A stretch of DNA of 43,457 nucleotides, taken from NCBI GenBank assembly GCA_017617495.1, contig JAFZWD010000036.1:1-43457 (forward strand), given 5' to 3'. Below the pieces are notes generated by a model. It worked only from the letters and a program-made list of their open reading frames with translations, was not told the origin of the DNA and ran no database searches. The stretch's first letter is position 1, and each line of letters starts with the position of its first letter. The DNA is from Bacteroidales bacterium. GTDB taxonomy: Bacteria > Bacteroidota > Bacteroidia > Bacteroidales > UBA932. This document shows positions 1 through 7,562 of this stretch, piece by piece. A program made the translations under genes and the position numbers.

Positions 1-770
1 AGCTGCTGCAGGGCTACGACTTCCTCTATCTCTACGAGCACAGGGACGTGCAGCTCCAGCTCGGCGGGGCCGACCAGTGGGGCAATATCACCACCGGTAC
101 CGAACTCATCCGCCGCGTGCTCGGCAAGGAGGCCCACGGCCTTACCTGCCCGCTCATCACCAAGGCCGACGGAGGCAAGTTCGGCAAGACCGAGAAGGGC
201 AACGTGTGGCTCGACCCGCAGCGCACCTCCCCTTACCAGTTCTACCAGTTCTGGCTCAATGTGAGCGACGAAGACGCACAACGCTATATCAAGATTTTCA
301 CGATGCTCGACCGCGAGGTCATCGAAGCCGCCATCGCAGAGCATCTCCAGGATCCCGGCCGCCGGGGCCTGCAAAAGCTTCTGGCAAAGGAAGTTACGGT
401 GATGGTGCACGGCGAGGCCGAATACGAGAAAGCCGTGGCCGCCAGCCAGATGCTCTTCGGCAAGAGCACGGGAGAGGACCTTCGCAAGCTCGACGAACGC
501 ACCTTCCTCGACGTCTTCGACGGAGTGCCCACCTTCGAAATCAGCCGCGCCGACCTTCCCTGCGGCGCGCTCGACCTCCTCGCGGTGAAAACCGCCGTCT
601 TCCCTTCCAAGGGAGAGGCCCGCAAGATGATTCAGGGCAACGGCTTCAGCATCAACAAGGACAAGTTCACCGACTGGGCCGGCGAGATTGGCGAGAAGGA
701 CATTATCGACGGCAAATACATCCTCGCCCAGAAGGGTAAGAAAGACTATTATATCATCATCGTAAAGTAA
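1..770 (+). CDS. tyrS: Tyrosyl-tRNA synthetase, C-terminal part (5' end outside window)
   Basis: Charges tRNA-Tyr with tyrosine in the cytoplasm. The reading frame is open from base 3, so the gene begins upstream and the HIGH motif is not in the window. Visible landmarks are the tyrosine-site region [12 protein letters not shown], followed by the class I signature loop in the form KFGKT (KMSKS equivalent). A C-terminal S4-like RNA-binding segment follows ([14 protein letters not shown] and the following residues). The stop TAA overlaps the rbfA start codon by one base (TAATG), so the two are probably translationally coupled. Identity follows from the conserved class Ic synthetase motifs. Confidence 0.96.
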   Translation, partial: LLQGYDFLYLYEHRDVQLQLGGADQWGNITTGTELIRRVLGKEAHGLTCPLITKADGGKFGKTEKGNVWLDPQRTSPYQFYQFWLNVSDEDAQRYIKIFTMLDREVIEAAIAEHLQDPGRRGLQKLLAKEVTVMVHGEAEYEKAVAASQMLFGKSTGEDLRKLDERTFLDVFDGVPTFEISRADLPCGALDLLAVKTAVFPSKGEARKMIQGNGFSINKDKFTDWAGEIGEKDIIDGKYILAQKGKKDYYIIIVK

Positions 771-1117
771 TGGAAACCGCTTTCAGCACACGCCAGCTCA
801 AGGTTGGACGCGAGATTCAGAAGGACCTCGCCGAGATTATCCGCAGCAAGGGGATGGCCGCTTTCGGCGGCGCGATGGTGACGGTTAGCGAAGTGCGCGT
901 GAGTCCCGACCTCTCGCTTGCGAAGGTATATGTGAGCATCTTCCCGTCGGAGAAACAACACGACGTGATGGAACTGCTCGGCAAAAACGTACGCCTCTAC
1001 CGCGGAGAGCTCGGCCACAAGGTCGGCAAACAGCTGCGCATAGTGCCTGAACTGGCATTCTATCTGGACACCTCCATCGACTACGCCGAACACATCGAAG
1101 AACTTCTCAAGAAGTGA
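770..1117 (+). CDS. rbfA: Ribosome-binding factor A
   Basis: A 115-residue protein of the usual length for RbfA, a single KH-like domain protein that binds the 30S subunit and helps mature the 5' end of 16S rRNA. The N-terminal RQLKVGREIQKDLAEII and the central segment VRVSPDLSLAKVYVSIF are typical of the family. The start ATG overlaps the tyrS stop by one base. The stop overlaps the GTG start of the downstream permease (GTGA), so the three genes look like one transcription unit. In Bacteroidetes rbfA next to a LolC/E-type permease is a familiar arrangement (from memory). Confidence 0.95.
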   Translation: METAFSTRQLKVGREIQKDLAEIIRSKGMAAFGGAMVTVSEVRVSPDLSLAKVYVSIFPSEKQHDVMELLGKNVRLYRGELGHKVGKQLRIVPELAFYLDTSIDYAEHIEELLKK

Positions 1118-2349
1118 GACTGCCCCTGTACATAGCCTTCCGCTATCTTTTCGCCCGTAAATCGCACAATGTCATAAACATCATCTCGGCGATAAGCGCG
1201 GTGGGCATGATGGTAGGCACGGCAGCGCTCATCCTCATTCTTTCGGTTTACAACGGCTTCGACGGCATAATCAAGGCCAACCTCAACGACGTCGACTCCG
1301 ACCTGCGCATCGTTCCCGCGCAGGGCAAGCTCTTCGTCCCCGAAGGGCCCGCCTTCGACAAACTCTACGACGACGCCCGCATCGGCACCATCTCCAGCCT
1401 TCTGGAGGACGACGTCTTCATCAGCTACTACCAGATGCAGGGACTTGCCCGCGCCCGCGGCGTGGACGTCATCTACGAGGAAGAAAGCCGCATGCCCGCG
1501 CACGTGGCTAAGGGAGAATGGTTTCTGCATAAGGGAGACCTACGATATGCCGCCGTCGGTGTGGCGCTTGCCCAGAAGATGACCATCGACCCCCGCTGGA
1601 GCAAGCCCATCGAGCTCTGGTATCCCGAACGCGAAGGGCGCATCTCCCCGTCCAACCCCGGCGCTTCGCTGCGTAACGAGAGTGTACTGCCCTCCTGCCT
1701 GGTGGCGCTCAACGCGGAGATTGACGCTTCGCTGATGATTGTCCCGCTCGAGACCATGCGCTCGCTGCTGGGATGCACCGACGAAGTGTCGGCAGTCGAC
1801 CTCTGGTTCGCCCCCGGCCTGTCCGCCCGCGCGCAGAAGCGCTTCACGCGCGAGCTCGGCCGCAACCTCGGGAAGGATTTCATCGTCCAGGACAAGTATC
1901 AGCAGCATATCGGCCTCTACAAGATGATGCGCTACGAGAAGGCCGCCATCTTCTTTATCCTGCTCTTCGTGGTGATAATTATCGCGCTCAACATCTTCGG
2001 CTCGCTGTCGATGCTGATTATAGAGAAGCAGGAAGATATCGCCACGCTGCAGGCCCTGGGCGCACCTGACACGCTGGTGCGCCGCATTTTCGTGCTCGAG
2101 GGATGGCTGATTTCGCTCCTCGGAATGGCGCTCGGGCTCGCCCTGGGCGTCGCCCTCACCCTGGCGCAGCAGCACTGGGGCATCGTCAAAATGCCCGGCA
2201 ACTTCCTCGCCAACGCCTACCCCGTCGCGCTTCACGGCATCGACGTCGCCCTTACGGCCATAGGCGTCGCAATAATAGGATTAATCATCGCCGCCTTGCC
2301 CTCCGCGTCGGGCAAAGGGCGGCCCAGAGTCCCGCAAGGGGAGCTCTAG
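1114..2349 (+). CDS. FtsX/LolC-E type ABC transporter permease
   Basis: A 411-residue inner-membrane permease of the LolC/LolE-MacB/FtsX class, expected to work with a LolD-like ATPase in releasing or moving lipoproteins; no ATPase gene is in the window. One membrane segment lies at about residues 20-45. A large periplasmic MacB_PCD-like domain follows, then three membrane segments at about 275-302, 325-350 and 375-395. The start is GTG, overlapping the rbfA stop. The last 18 residues (from ALPSASGKG onward) do not look like the usual permease tail. They are encoded by a GC-rich palindromic repeat that recurs at 4812-4835, so the natural C-terminus may have been altered. Confidence 0.88.
   Translation: MRLPLYIAFRYLFARKSHNVINIISAISAVGMMVGTAALILILSVYNGFDGIIKANLNDVDSDLRIVPAQGKLFVPEGPAFDKLYDDARIGTISSLLEDDVFISYYQMQGLARARGVDVIYEEESRMPAHVAKGEWFLHKGDLRYAAVGVALAQKMTIDPRWSKPIELWYPEREGRISPSNPGASLRNESVLPSCLVALNAEIDASLMIVPLETMRSLLGCTDEVSAVDLWFAPGLSARAQKRFTRELGRNLGKDFIVQDKYQQHIGLYKMMRYEKAAIFFILLFVVIIIALNIFGSLSMLIIEKQEDIATLQALGAPDTLVRRIFVLEGWLISLLGMALGLALGVALTLAQQHWGIVKMPGNFLANAYPVALHGIDVALTAIGVAIIGLIIAALPSASGKGRPRVPQGEL
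2289..2311 (+). repeat. Direct repeat copy 1 (forms the 3' end of the permease gene)
   Basis: A 23-bp sequence, CGCCGCCTTG followed by CCCTCCGCGTCGG. It recurs with one small difference at 4812-4835, so the two copies bracket the prolyl oligopeptidase gene. It contains TTGCCC, paired with GGGCAA 8 bp later, and so can form a hairpin. Confidence 0.7.
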
Positions 2350-2400
2350 TCCGCATTGCACCGTCCCGAAAGGCTCGCGCACGGCGGCGATTGAATAACG

Positions 2401-2408
2401 TAAATTTG
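2401..2408 (+). promoter_or_regulatory. -7 promoter element before the prolyl oligopeptidase
   Basis: TAAATTTG fits the Bacteroidetes -7 consensus TAnnTTTG. It ends 4 nt before the ATG at 2413, so the predicted transcript has almost no leader. No good TTTG -33 box is visible at the proper distance. Confidence 0.5.
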
Positions 2409-2412
2409 TATT

Positions 2413-4614
2413 ATGAAACGTATAGCCATATTCCTTTTTGCAACAATTATGATTGCATCCTGCAAACAACAGCCAATCCAGTACCCCGAAACCCGCACGG
2501 ACGGAACCGTGGACGAGTACTTCGGAGTCAAAGTCGAAGACCCTTACCGCTGGCTCGAAGATGACGCCAGCGAGGAGACCGCAGCCTGGGTGGAAGCCCA
2601 GAACAAAGTTACGGACGCATATTTCGAGAAGATTCCCTTCCGCGGCAAGCTTCTGAAGCGGCTTCAGCAGGTGAGCGACTACGAGAAGGTGGGTGTGCCC
2701 GTACGCAAGAAGAACGGCAAATGGTATTTCTACCGCAACAGCGGCCTGCAGAACCAGGCCGTGCTGTACGAGAGCGACTCCCCCGAGGGCGAGCCCCGCG
2801 TCTTCCTCGACCCCAACACCCTCAGCGAGGACGGCACGGTTGCGCTCAAGGGCGCCTATTTCTCCAGGGACTGCCGCTATCTGGCATATACCATCTCCCG
2901 GAGCGGAAGCGACTGGGAAGAAATCTACGTGATGGACGTGGAGAGCCGGCAGTTGCTTGAGGACCATATCGTCTGGGCCAAGTTCACCGGCGCCACCTGG
3001 CATGGCAATGGCTTCTATTATGCCGCCTACGACGCTCCCGACGAGTCGCACGCCTACAGCAATGTAAACGAGTTCCACAAAATCTATTATCACAGGATCG
3101 GCACGCCTCAGGACGAGGACAAGCTTTTCTATGTGAACAAGGACTGCCCCAAGCGTTTCTACGGAGTGGACACCGATGAAGACGAGGCGCTGATGTTTCT
3201 CTATGAGGATGGCGCAGGCGCAGGTAACAACCTCTATATTAAAGACTTGCGCAAATGCGCCGAGCCGGGTACAGGCGGTGGCGTCAAGGGATTCACCGCG
3301 ATGACCTCCGACATGGACTATCAGTACAGGGTCCTCGACACCGACGGCTCGCTCATCTACATCTACACAAACTGGCAGGCTCCCAAATACCGCGTGATGG
3401 TGGCTGACGCAGCACGGCCGCAGATCGCCAACTGGAAGGAACTCATCCCCGAAGGGGAATTCGTGCTCGAGGGCGCGCAGCTCGCCGGCGACAGGATGAT
3501 TCTCAGCTATAACCAGGATGCCAGCACCCACGCATATCTCTGCGGCAGGGACGGCTCCGGCCGCTGCGAAATCGCTCTCCCGTCCGTCGGCTCCGCGGGA
3601 TTCGCCTCCAAGAAGGACGAGCCCTGGTGCTACTACAGCTTCAGCTCCTACACCGTGCCCGGCACCATCTACTCCCTCGACCTCCAGAGCGGCGCCTCCG
3701 AACTCTTCCGCGCCCCCTCGGTCGGCTTCGAGCTGAACGACTTCATCAGCGAGCAGGTCTTCTTCCCCAGCAAGGACGGCACCCGCATCCCCATGTTCCT
3801 CACCTATCGCAAGGGCCTCAAGCCCGACGGCAAGAATCCCGTCCTGCTCTATGGCTACGGCGGATTCAACGTCAGCATGGGCCCCTATTTCAGCGCTATC
3901 CGCATCCCCTTCCTCGAGAAGGGAGGCATCTATGCAGAAGTTATCCTGCGCGGTGGCGGCGAGTATGGCGAGGAGTGGCATCAGGCCGGCACCAAGCTCA
4001 ACAAGCAGAACGTCTTCGACGACTTCATAGCAGCGGCCGAGTGGCTTGTCGCCCAGGGATGGACCTGCCCGGAGAAGCTCGCCATCAACGGCGGTTCCAA
4101 CGGCGGCCTGCTGGTGGGCGCCTGCATGGCCCAGAGGCCCGACCTCTTCGCAGTTGCAGTGCCCCAGGTGGGTGTGATGGACATGCTGCGCTACCACAAG
4201 TTCACCATCGGCTGGAACTGGGCATCCGACTACGGCACCAGCGAGGATAGCCCCGAAATGTTCGAGTATCTGCGCGCCTACTCCCCTCTCCATAATCTGC
4301 ATCCGGGTGTGCGCTACCCCGCCACCCTGGTGACCACCGCCGACCACGACGACCGTGTGGTTCCTGCCCACTCCTTCAAGTTCGCGGCCCGGCTCCAGGC
4401 CTGTGTGTCCGCCCCGGCTGCCTCTGACGGTGCTTCCGGTACTTCTGACGGCGCTTCCGCTGCTTCTGACGGCGCTGCGCGCGATTTCCGCCCGGCCCTG
4501 ATCCGCATCGACACCAAGGCTGGCCACGGCGGCGGCAAGCCCCTCTCCAAAGTCCTCGAGGAGCGCTCCGAAATCTACTCTTTCATCATGTACAACCTCG
4601 GAATGAAGTGGTAG
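2413..4614 (+). CDS. Prolyl oligopeptidase family serine peptidase (S9A), lipoprotein
   Basis: A 733-residue peptidase that should cleave short peptides after proline. A short lipoprotein signal ends in IASC (lipobox Cys17), which puts it in the periplasm or outer membrane. An N-terminal POP segment is followed by the seven-bladed propeller and a C-terminal alpha/beta-hydrolase. The catalytic triad is readable: Ser562 in GGSNGG, Asp646 in ADHDDRVVP and His705 in KAGHG. Between Asp and His, residues 670-690 form three copies of a seven-residue Ala-Ser-Asp-Gly repeat that is not part of the family fold. The gene has its own -7 element and is followed by a long palindrome-rich intergenic region. 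Family assignment is firm; the substrate is unknown. Confidence 0.95.
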   Translation: MKRIAIFLFATIMIASCKQQPIQYPETRTDGTVDEYFGVKVEDPYRWLEDDASEETAAWVEAQNKVTDAYFEKIPFRGKLLKRLQQVSDYEKVGVPVRKKNGKWYFYRNSGLQNQAVLYESDSPEGEPRVFLDPNTLSEDGTVALKGAYFSRDCRYLAYTISRSGSDWEEIYVMDVESRQLLEDHIVWAKFTGATWHGNGFYYAAYDAPDESHAYSNVNEFHKIYYHRIGTPQDEDKLFYVNKDCPKRFYGVDTDEDEALMFLYEDGAGAGNNLYIKDLRKCAEPGTGGGVKGFTAMTSDMDYQYRVLDTDGSLIYIYTNWQAPKYRVMVADAARPQIANWKELIPEGEFVLEGAQLAGDRMILSYNQDASTHAYLCGRDGSGRCEIALPSVGSAGFASKKDEPWCYYSFSSYTVPGTIYSLDLQSGASELFRAPSVGFELNDFISEQVFFPSKDGTRIPMFLTYRKGLKPDGKNPVLLYGYGGFNVSMGPYFSAIRIPFLEKGGIYAEVILRGGGEYGEEWHQAGTKLNKQNVFDDFIAAAEWLVAQGWTCPEKLAINGGSNGGLLVGACMAQRPDLFAVAVPQVGVMDMLRYHKFTIGWNWASDYGTSEDSPEMFEYLRAYSPLHNLHPGVRYPATLVTTADHDDRVVPAHSFKFAARLQACVSAPAASDGASGTSDGASAASDGAARDFRPALIRIDTKAGHGGGKPLSKVLEERSEIYSFIMYNLGMKW
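4420..4482 (+). repeat. Three 21-bp tandem repeats inside the oligopeptidase gene
   Basis: Units at 4420-4440, 4441-4461 and 4462-4482 share the core TCTGACGGCGCTTCC. Each encodes (A/T)SDGA(S/A)x, so the reading frame is kept. The repeat lies on the surface segment between the catalytic Asp and His of the peptidase. Confidence 0.85.
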
Positions 4615-4625
4615 AGGCCTCGCCG

Positions 4626-4656
4626 TCATTGCCGACCTGATCGGCAATCTCCTGTC
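4626..4656. repeat. Short palindromic repeat (GTCATTGCC family)
   Basis: ATTGCCGA (4628-4635) and TCGGCAAT (4641-4648) form a perfect 8-bp stem with a 5-nt loop, flanked by GTC and CTC. The same layout (GTCATTGCCGG and CCGGCAATCTC) occurs inside the rRNA methylase gene at 33084-33111, so this is a repeat family. Confidence 0.65.
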
Positions 4657-4671
4657 AGGATAGTCCTTTTG

Positions 4672-4782
4672 GGGCGAGGTCTGCTTTTGGGGCTGGTACC
4701 TCGCCCACTCATTATGCCCCTGAGCACCCTGTAGCGCCATTTGCCTGGGCGAGGTCCCCTGCATTCTAGCAGACCTCGCCCA
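4672..4782. repeat. Two neighbouring inverted repeats sharing the motif GGGCGAGGT
   Basis: Hairpin A pairs GGGCGAGGT (4672-4680) with ACCTCGCCC (4698-4706). Hairpin B pairs TGGGCGAGGTC (4746-4756) with GACCTCGCCCA (4772-4782), an 11-bp perfect stem. The arms of A and B can also pair with each other. There is no T-run after either stem, so they are not typical terminators. The rest of 4615-4860 shows no gene. Confidence 0.65.
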
Positions 4783-4811
4783 CCGCCAGTCCATTAGCAT
4801 CATCCTGCTGG

Positions 4812-4835
4812 CGCCGCCTTTCCCCTCCGCGTCGG
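4812..4835 (+). repeat. Direct repeat copy 2
   Basis: CGCCGCCTTT followed by CCCCTCCGCGTCGG is nearly identical to 2289-2311. It lies at the edge between GC-rich core DNA and the AT-richer island that starts at about 4860. Confidence 0.65.
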
Positions 4836-4883
4836 CACCCGTTTTTGCGTGGCACCCAAACTATTGACTACCAACCATTTACA

Positions 4884-4919
4884 AAAACCTTCTACCCCGA
4901 AATCAAGGTAGAAGGTTTT
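4884..4919. terminator. Bidirectional rho-independent terminator
   Basis: AAAACCTTCTACC (4884-4896) and GGTAGAAGGTTTT (4907-4919) form a perfect 13-bp stem with a 10-nt loop. A-run and T-run ends let it act on both strands. It separates the plus-strand oligopeptidase from the converging minus-strand gene ending at 4956. Confidence 0.85.
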
Positions 4920-4955
4920 CATTATCGGATGATACTCAGCGAGTTAGCTGCCACG

Positions 4956-5489
4956 CTAACTGTGTTTAGATAATTCTTTTATTTCTTCAATCAACCCCTT
5001 TGTGCCACCATGTTTATCTATGAAGCAAAGGAGGCCAACAGAATCACTATTTGTTAATACGGCGGTTTGTGGATACTTTATATTCAAATACATGCAGGTA
5101 TCGTTCAAGTTAATGTGAATACTATCCATATTCTTTCTCATTCGACTAGTAATCAGCGATTCACAGTTAGCACCTAAATCAATACCATATTCATTGCATT
5201 TATGATTTGTCCAGTTTCTAATTGTTTCTTCCCCTATTCCGCGTATTTTGAAGTATTTGAACGCTAAATCTTCAACATCTTGCCAACTAGAGCATCTATT
5301 AAGAAGCGGAAGTATCTTCTTTTCCACATCTAGAAATTCTTCAATGGCTTGTATGCTTCTATTTGTAATCCGTAACAACTTTTCCGTTGTAATCTCCTTT
5401 TGGCGCAACAGTCGCATACGCTGCTCAAATAGTTGTTTCCCTTGTCGAAGATAGTAATCAATCAGTTCTTCTGTCTTTTTCTTAATCAT
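4956..5489 (-). CDS. Uncharacterised protein, 177 residues
   Basis: I do not recognise this protein. It is AT-rich compared with the core genes, has no signal peptide or membrane segment, and its N-terminal third (to about residue 60) is rich in Lys, Glu, Arg and Leu and probably helical. The segment IRGIGEETIRNW at about residues 82-93 resembles a helix-hairpin-helix turn, which could mean nucleic-acid contact, but this is weak. The ATG is preceded by a purine-rich AAGAGGT stretch that could serve as a ribosome-binding site. It stands alone between a terminator and the lipoprotein gene, in the accessory island. Confidence 0.75.
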   Translation of the reverse strand: MIKKKTEELIDYYLRQGKQLFEQRMRLLRQKEITTEKLLRITNRSIQAIEEFLDVEKKILPLLNRCSSWQDVEDLAFKYFKIRGIGEETIRNWTNHKCNEYGIDLGANCESLITSRMRKNMDSIHINLNDTCMYLNIKYPQTAVLTNSDSVGLLCFIDKHGGTKGLIEEIKELSKHS

Positions 5490-5556
5490 TCTGACCTCTT
5501 TTTGGTGTTAATTATCAATTAGTCTTAATCTTATTGTCACAAAATGATATCATGAA

Positions 5557-7083
5557 TTACTCGGAAACAGGCCGAACGTTTCCACCTACGTAACGATCGT
5601 AGTTGCCCCGGTATACACCATCTATATTGAAGTATAAGTCCAATGCTTTTCTGGGGTCATCCGTACGGACGGATGAAGACCAATAATAGCCATAGGTCCC
5701 CTTATTCCTGACTGTACCAATTTTACAAAAGCCTGCCGCTGGCAGAAATATGCAATTGCCATTTGTTGCCCTGACAAATCTACCGTTGATCCCTGTGCCA
5801 ATGTAGTTCGTCACCCATTCCCATGTGCAGTTGGTCCTCAATTCTGTCCATTCGTCATCTGTAGGAATACGCCATTTACCCTTGAGAATCTTCCTGGCAG
5901 CATCATCCTCATAATCGTAATCCTTGAACTCTGTTTTGTTGTCCACAATACCCCAAGAACTATCGTTATTATACCTGATCAATGTTGATTCCGAACCCTC
6001 ACATAATTCATAAGATGGCCAATAATAAAGGGATTGAGATTGTATTTCTCCCCAAGCGTAAAAATCGCCACTCTGTTCGGAAGAACTCACTAGCCCCGTT
6101 TCACTGAGATTGCAAGTTGCCCAAAAAACACTCAACCCTAAATCAACCGATCCAATGGGGCAAGGTCGTGTGACAAAAACAGAACAAGAAGCGTATGTGC
6201 CACTTCCATCATTTGCAATAGCTATAATTGTAGTTTGCCCTATTGCCTTTGCAGTAACCACACCTCTCTGATCTACGGAAGCAATATTGTCATCCAACGA
6301 GGACCATGTGCACGATTTATCATTAGCATTTTCCGGCAAAATCGAAGTTACGGTTAATGCAGCGTTGTTTCCACATGCAAGCGGGAGTATAACCCTATCA
6401 AGAGAAATACTTGTGACATACTGTGCAACCGTAATTGCACATGTAGCCGTTTCACTCTGATCTTTTGCAGTTACTGAAATCGTTGCCTTTCCATTGCCGA
6501 CTGCCGTAACTACTCCATGCTCATCTACTGTAGCGACACTGATTTTGTTGGAAGACCATTCCACACTCTTGTCTGTTGCGTTAATGGGGAGGACGGTGGC
6601 ATTCAAAATCAATGTGTTACCAATGGTATGGAAGGTATGTTCACTCTTGTCTAAAGACACGCTATTTACATGATAAAAAATCGTGGAGAAAGTTTTTATA
6701 GCGCCACACTTTACTGCCATTCCCTTTTGGACATAGGCCCTGTAATAATATGTAGTATTTGGTAATAAGCCCGAAGCAGTAACCGTAAGCCTATTATTGC
6801 CGTCCAATTCAGTTGCAACCACCTTCACAGCATCTTCAAAAGTTTGTCCTTTGTCATACATAATACCCACTTCGGCATCTCCCAGTTCAAACGGAAGATT
6901 TACGTAGCCAGTAAGCCTAGCTGAAGAATCAGTTATATCAAAAGCATCGCCTGTGATTATAACTTCATCCTTATTATTCTGTTTCTCTCCGTTGTCGTTC
7001 TTGGCTTCTTGTTTCTCACAGGAAGCTAATAGAGGTACTATTAAAACAAAGAATATGGATGCAAACCTCTTGACTTGATTCAT
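5557..7083 (-). CDS. Lipoprotein with two Big_2 Ig-like domains and a C-terminal FSMPD-like domain
   Basis: A 508-residue surface or periplasmic lipoprotein. The signal peptide ends in LASC (Cys22) and is followed by a charged, low-complexity linker. The order is then an FN3-like domain (about 40-130), two Big_2 domains (about 135-215 and 220-300, each with the SVSLD/SISLD start and the VDxxGVVTA strand), and a C-terminal domain. That domain begins VDLGLSVFWATCN and contains WRIPTDDEW, FLPAAGF and YWSSS, as in the Fibrobacter-type major paralogous domain common in Bacteroidales surface proteins. The role is probably binding or adhesion; no enzyme motif is seen. Only one base separates it from the 110-residue gene upstream. 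Confidence 0.9.
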   Translation of the reverse strand: MNQVKRFASIFFVLIVPLLASCEKQEAKNDNGEKQNNKDEVIITGDAFDITDSSARLTGYVNLPFELGDAEVGIMYDKGQTFEDAVKVVATELDGNNRLTVTASGLLPNTTYYYRAYVQKGMAVKCGAIKTFSTIFYHVNSVSLDKSEHTFHTIGNTLILNATVLPINATDKSVEWSSNKISVATVDEHGVVTAVGNGKATISVTAKDQSETATCAITVAQYVTSISLDRVILPLACGNNAALTVTSILPENANDKSCTWSSLDDNIASVDQRGVVTAKAIGQTTIIAIANDGSGTYASCSVFVTRPCPIGSVDLGLSVFWATCNLSETGLVSSSEQSGDFYAWGEIQSQSLYYWPSYELCEGSESTLIRYNNDSSWGIVDNKTEFKDYDYEDDAARKILKGKWRIPTDDEWTELRTNCTWEWVTNYIGTGINGRFVRATNGNCIFLPAAGFCKIGTVRNKGTYGYYWSSSVRTDDPRKALDLYFNIDGVYRGNYDRYVGGNVRPVSE

Positions 7084-7084
7084 A

Positions 7085-7417
7085 CTATTGATTTTCTTGG
7101 TTAGTGTAAGACTCGATTAGCGTCCAATTGTCGTTATTTGTATTATTGTAAACTCCCATTTCCCCTTCGACTTCACTCACGGCGTCCAGTATTCTTTTTC
7201 TTAATGACTTTTCAGCGCCATCGGACCGACAATAACCTTCTTTCGCCATATTAACGCCTATCCACTCGTCATAACACTTCGCTGCGCCCCGAAGGATTGC
7301 TTGATACAGTTCGTTGTCTGAGTGTTCGATATTGTTAGGTTCTGTGGGGATGTACCCTTGCTCTTTTAGGTACTGTGTTATTTCCTCCTTCAAATCAATA
7401 ACCATTGGCATAACCAT
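7085..7417 (-). CDS. Uncharacterised small protein, about 110 residues
   Basis: I do not recognise this protein. It is hydrophilic, without signal peptide or membrane segment. The N-terminus offers three in-frame ATG codons (residues 1, 3 and 5), and an in-frame TGA lies directly upstream, so the start must be one of these. It is followed after one base by the lipoprotein gene, suggesting co-transcription. The insertion sequence begins only 18 bp upstream of the first ATG, so the original promoter has probably been displaced; expression may depend on the element's end. The cytoplasmic location is inferred only from the lack of a signal. Confidence 0.7.
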   Translation of the reverse strand: MVMPMVIDLKEEITQYLKEQGYIPTEPNNIEHSDNELYQAILRGAAKCYDEWIGVNMAKEGYCRSDGAEKSLRKRILDAVSEVEGEMGVYNNTNNDNWTLIESYTNQENQ

Positions 7418-7435
7418 TCAAATAATGGGTAATGT

Positions 7436-7477
7436 GGACAAAAACAGTTGGTGACTCGGACAAAAGTAGTTGGTGAC
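7436..7477 (+). repeat. Doubled left terminal repeat of the insertion sequence
   Basis: GGACAAAAACAGTTGGTGAC (7436-7455) and GGACAAAAGTAGTTGGTGAC (7458-7477) are direct repeats with a 22-bp period. The outer copy matches the right end of the element better. Confidence 0.8.
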
Positions 7478-7562
7478 GACCGCAGCGAGGAGAGCCCCCC
7501 GGGGAGAGTTGCTCCCCGCAGCGGCGAGTCGTAGCCGCCGACTTCGACAATGGGAGGCGGCG
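7478..7562. repeat. GC-rich palindromic stretch between transposase stop and left end
   Basis: Contains GGGGAG-AGTTG-CTCCCC (7501-7517) and other short self-complementary pieces. Its base composition is unlike the rest of the element. It may act as a transcription barrier or be a separate small palindromic repeat. Confidence 0.5.

Noticed and set aside
4672-4782. Rho-independent terminators
   Set aside because: The stems are strong, but neither is followed by a T-run; the true terminator is at 4884-4919.
2281-4803. An 840-codon minus-strand frame over the oligopeptidase gene
   Set aside because: It is opposite a gene with an intact catalytic triad; its own translation is repetitive in Gly, Val, Ala and Glu without any family motif.
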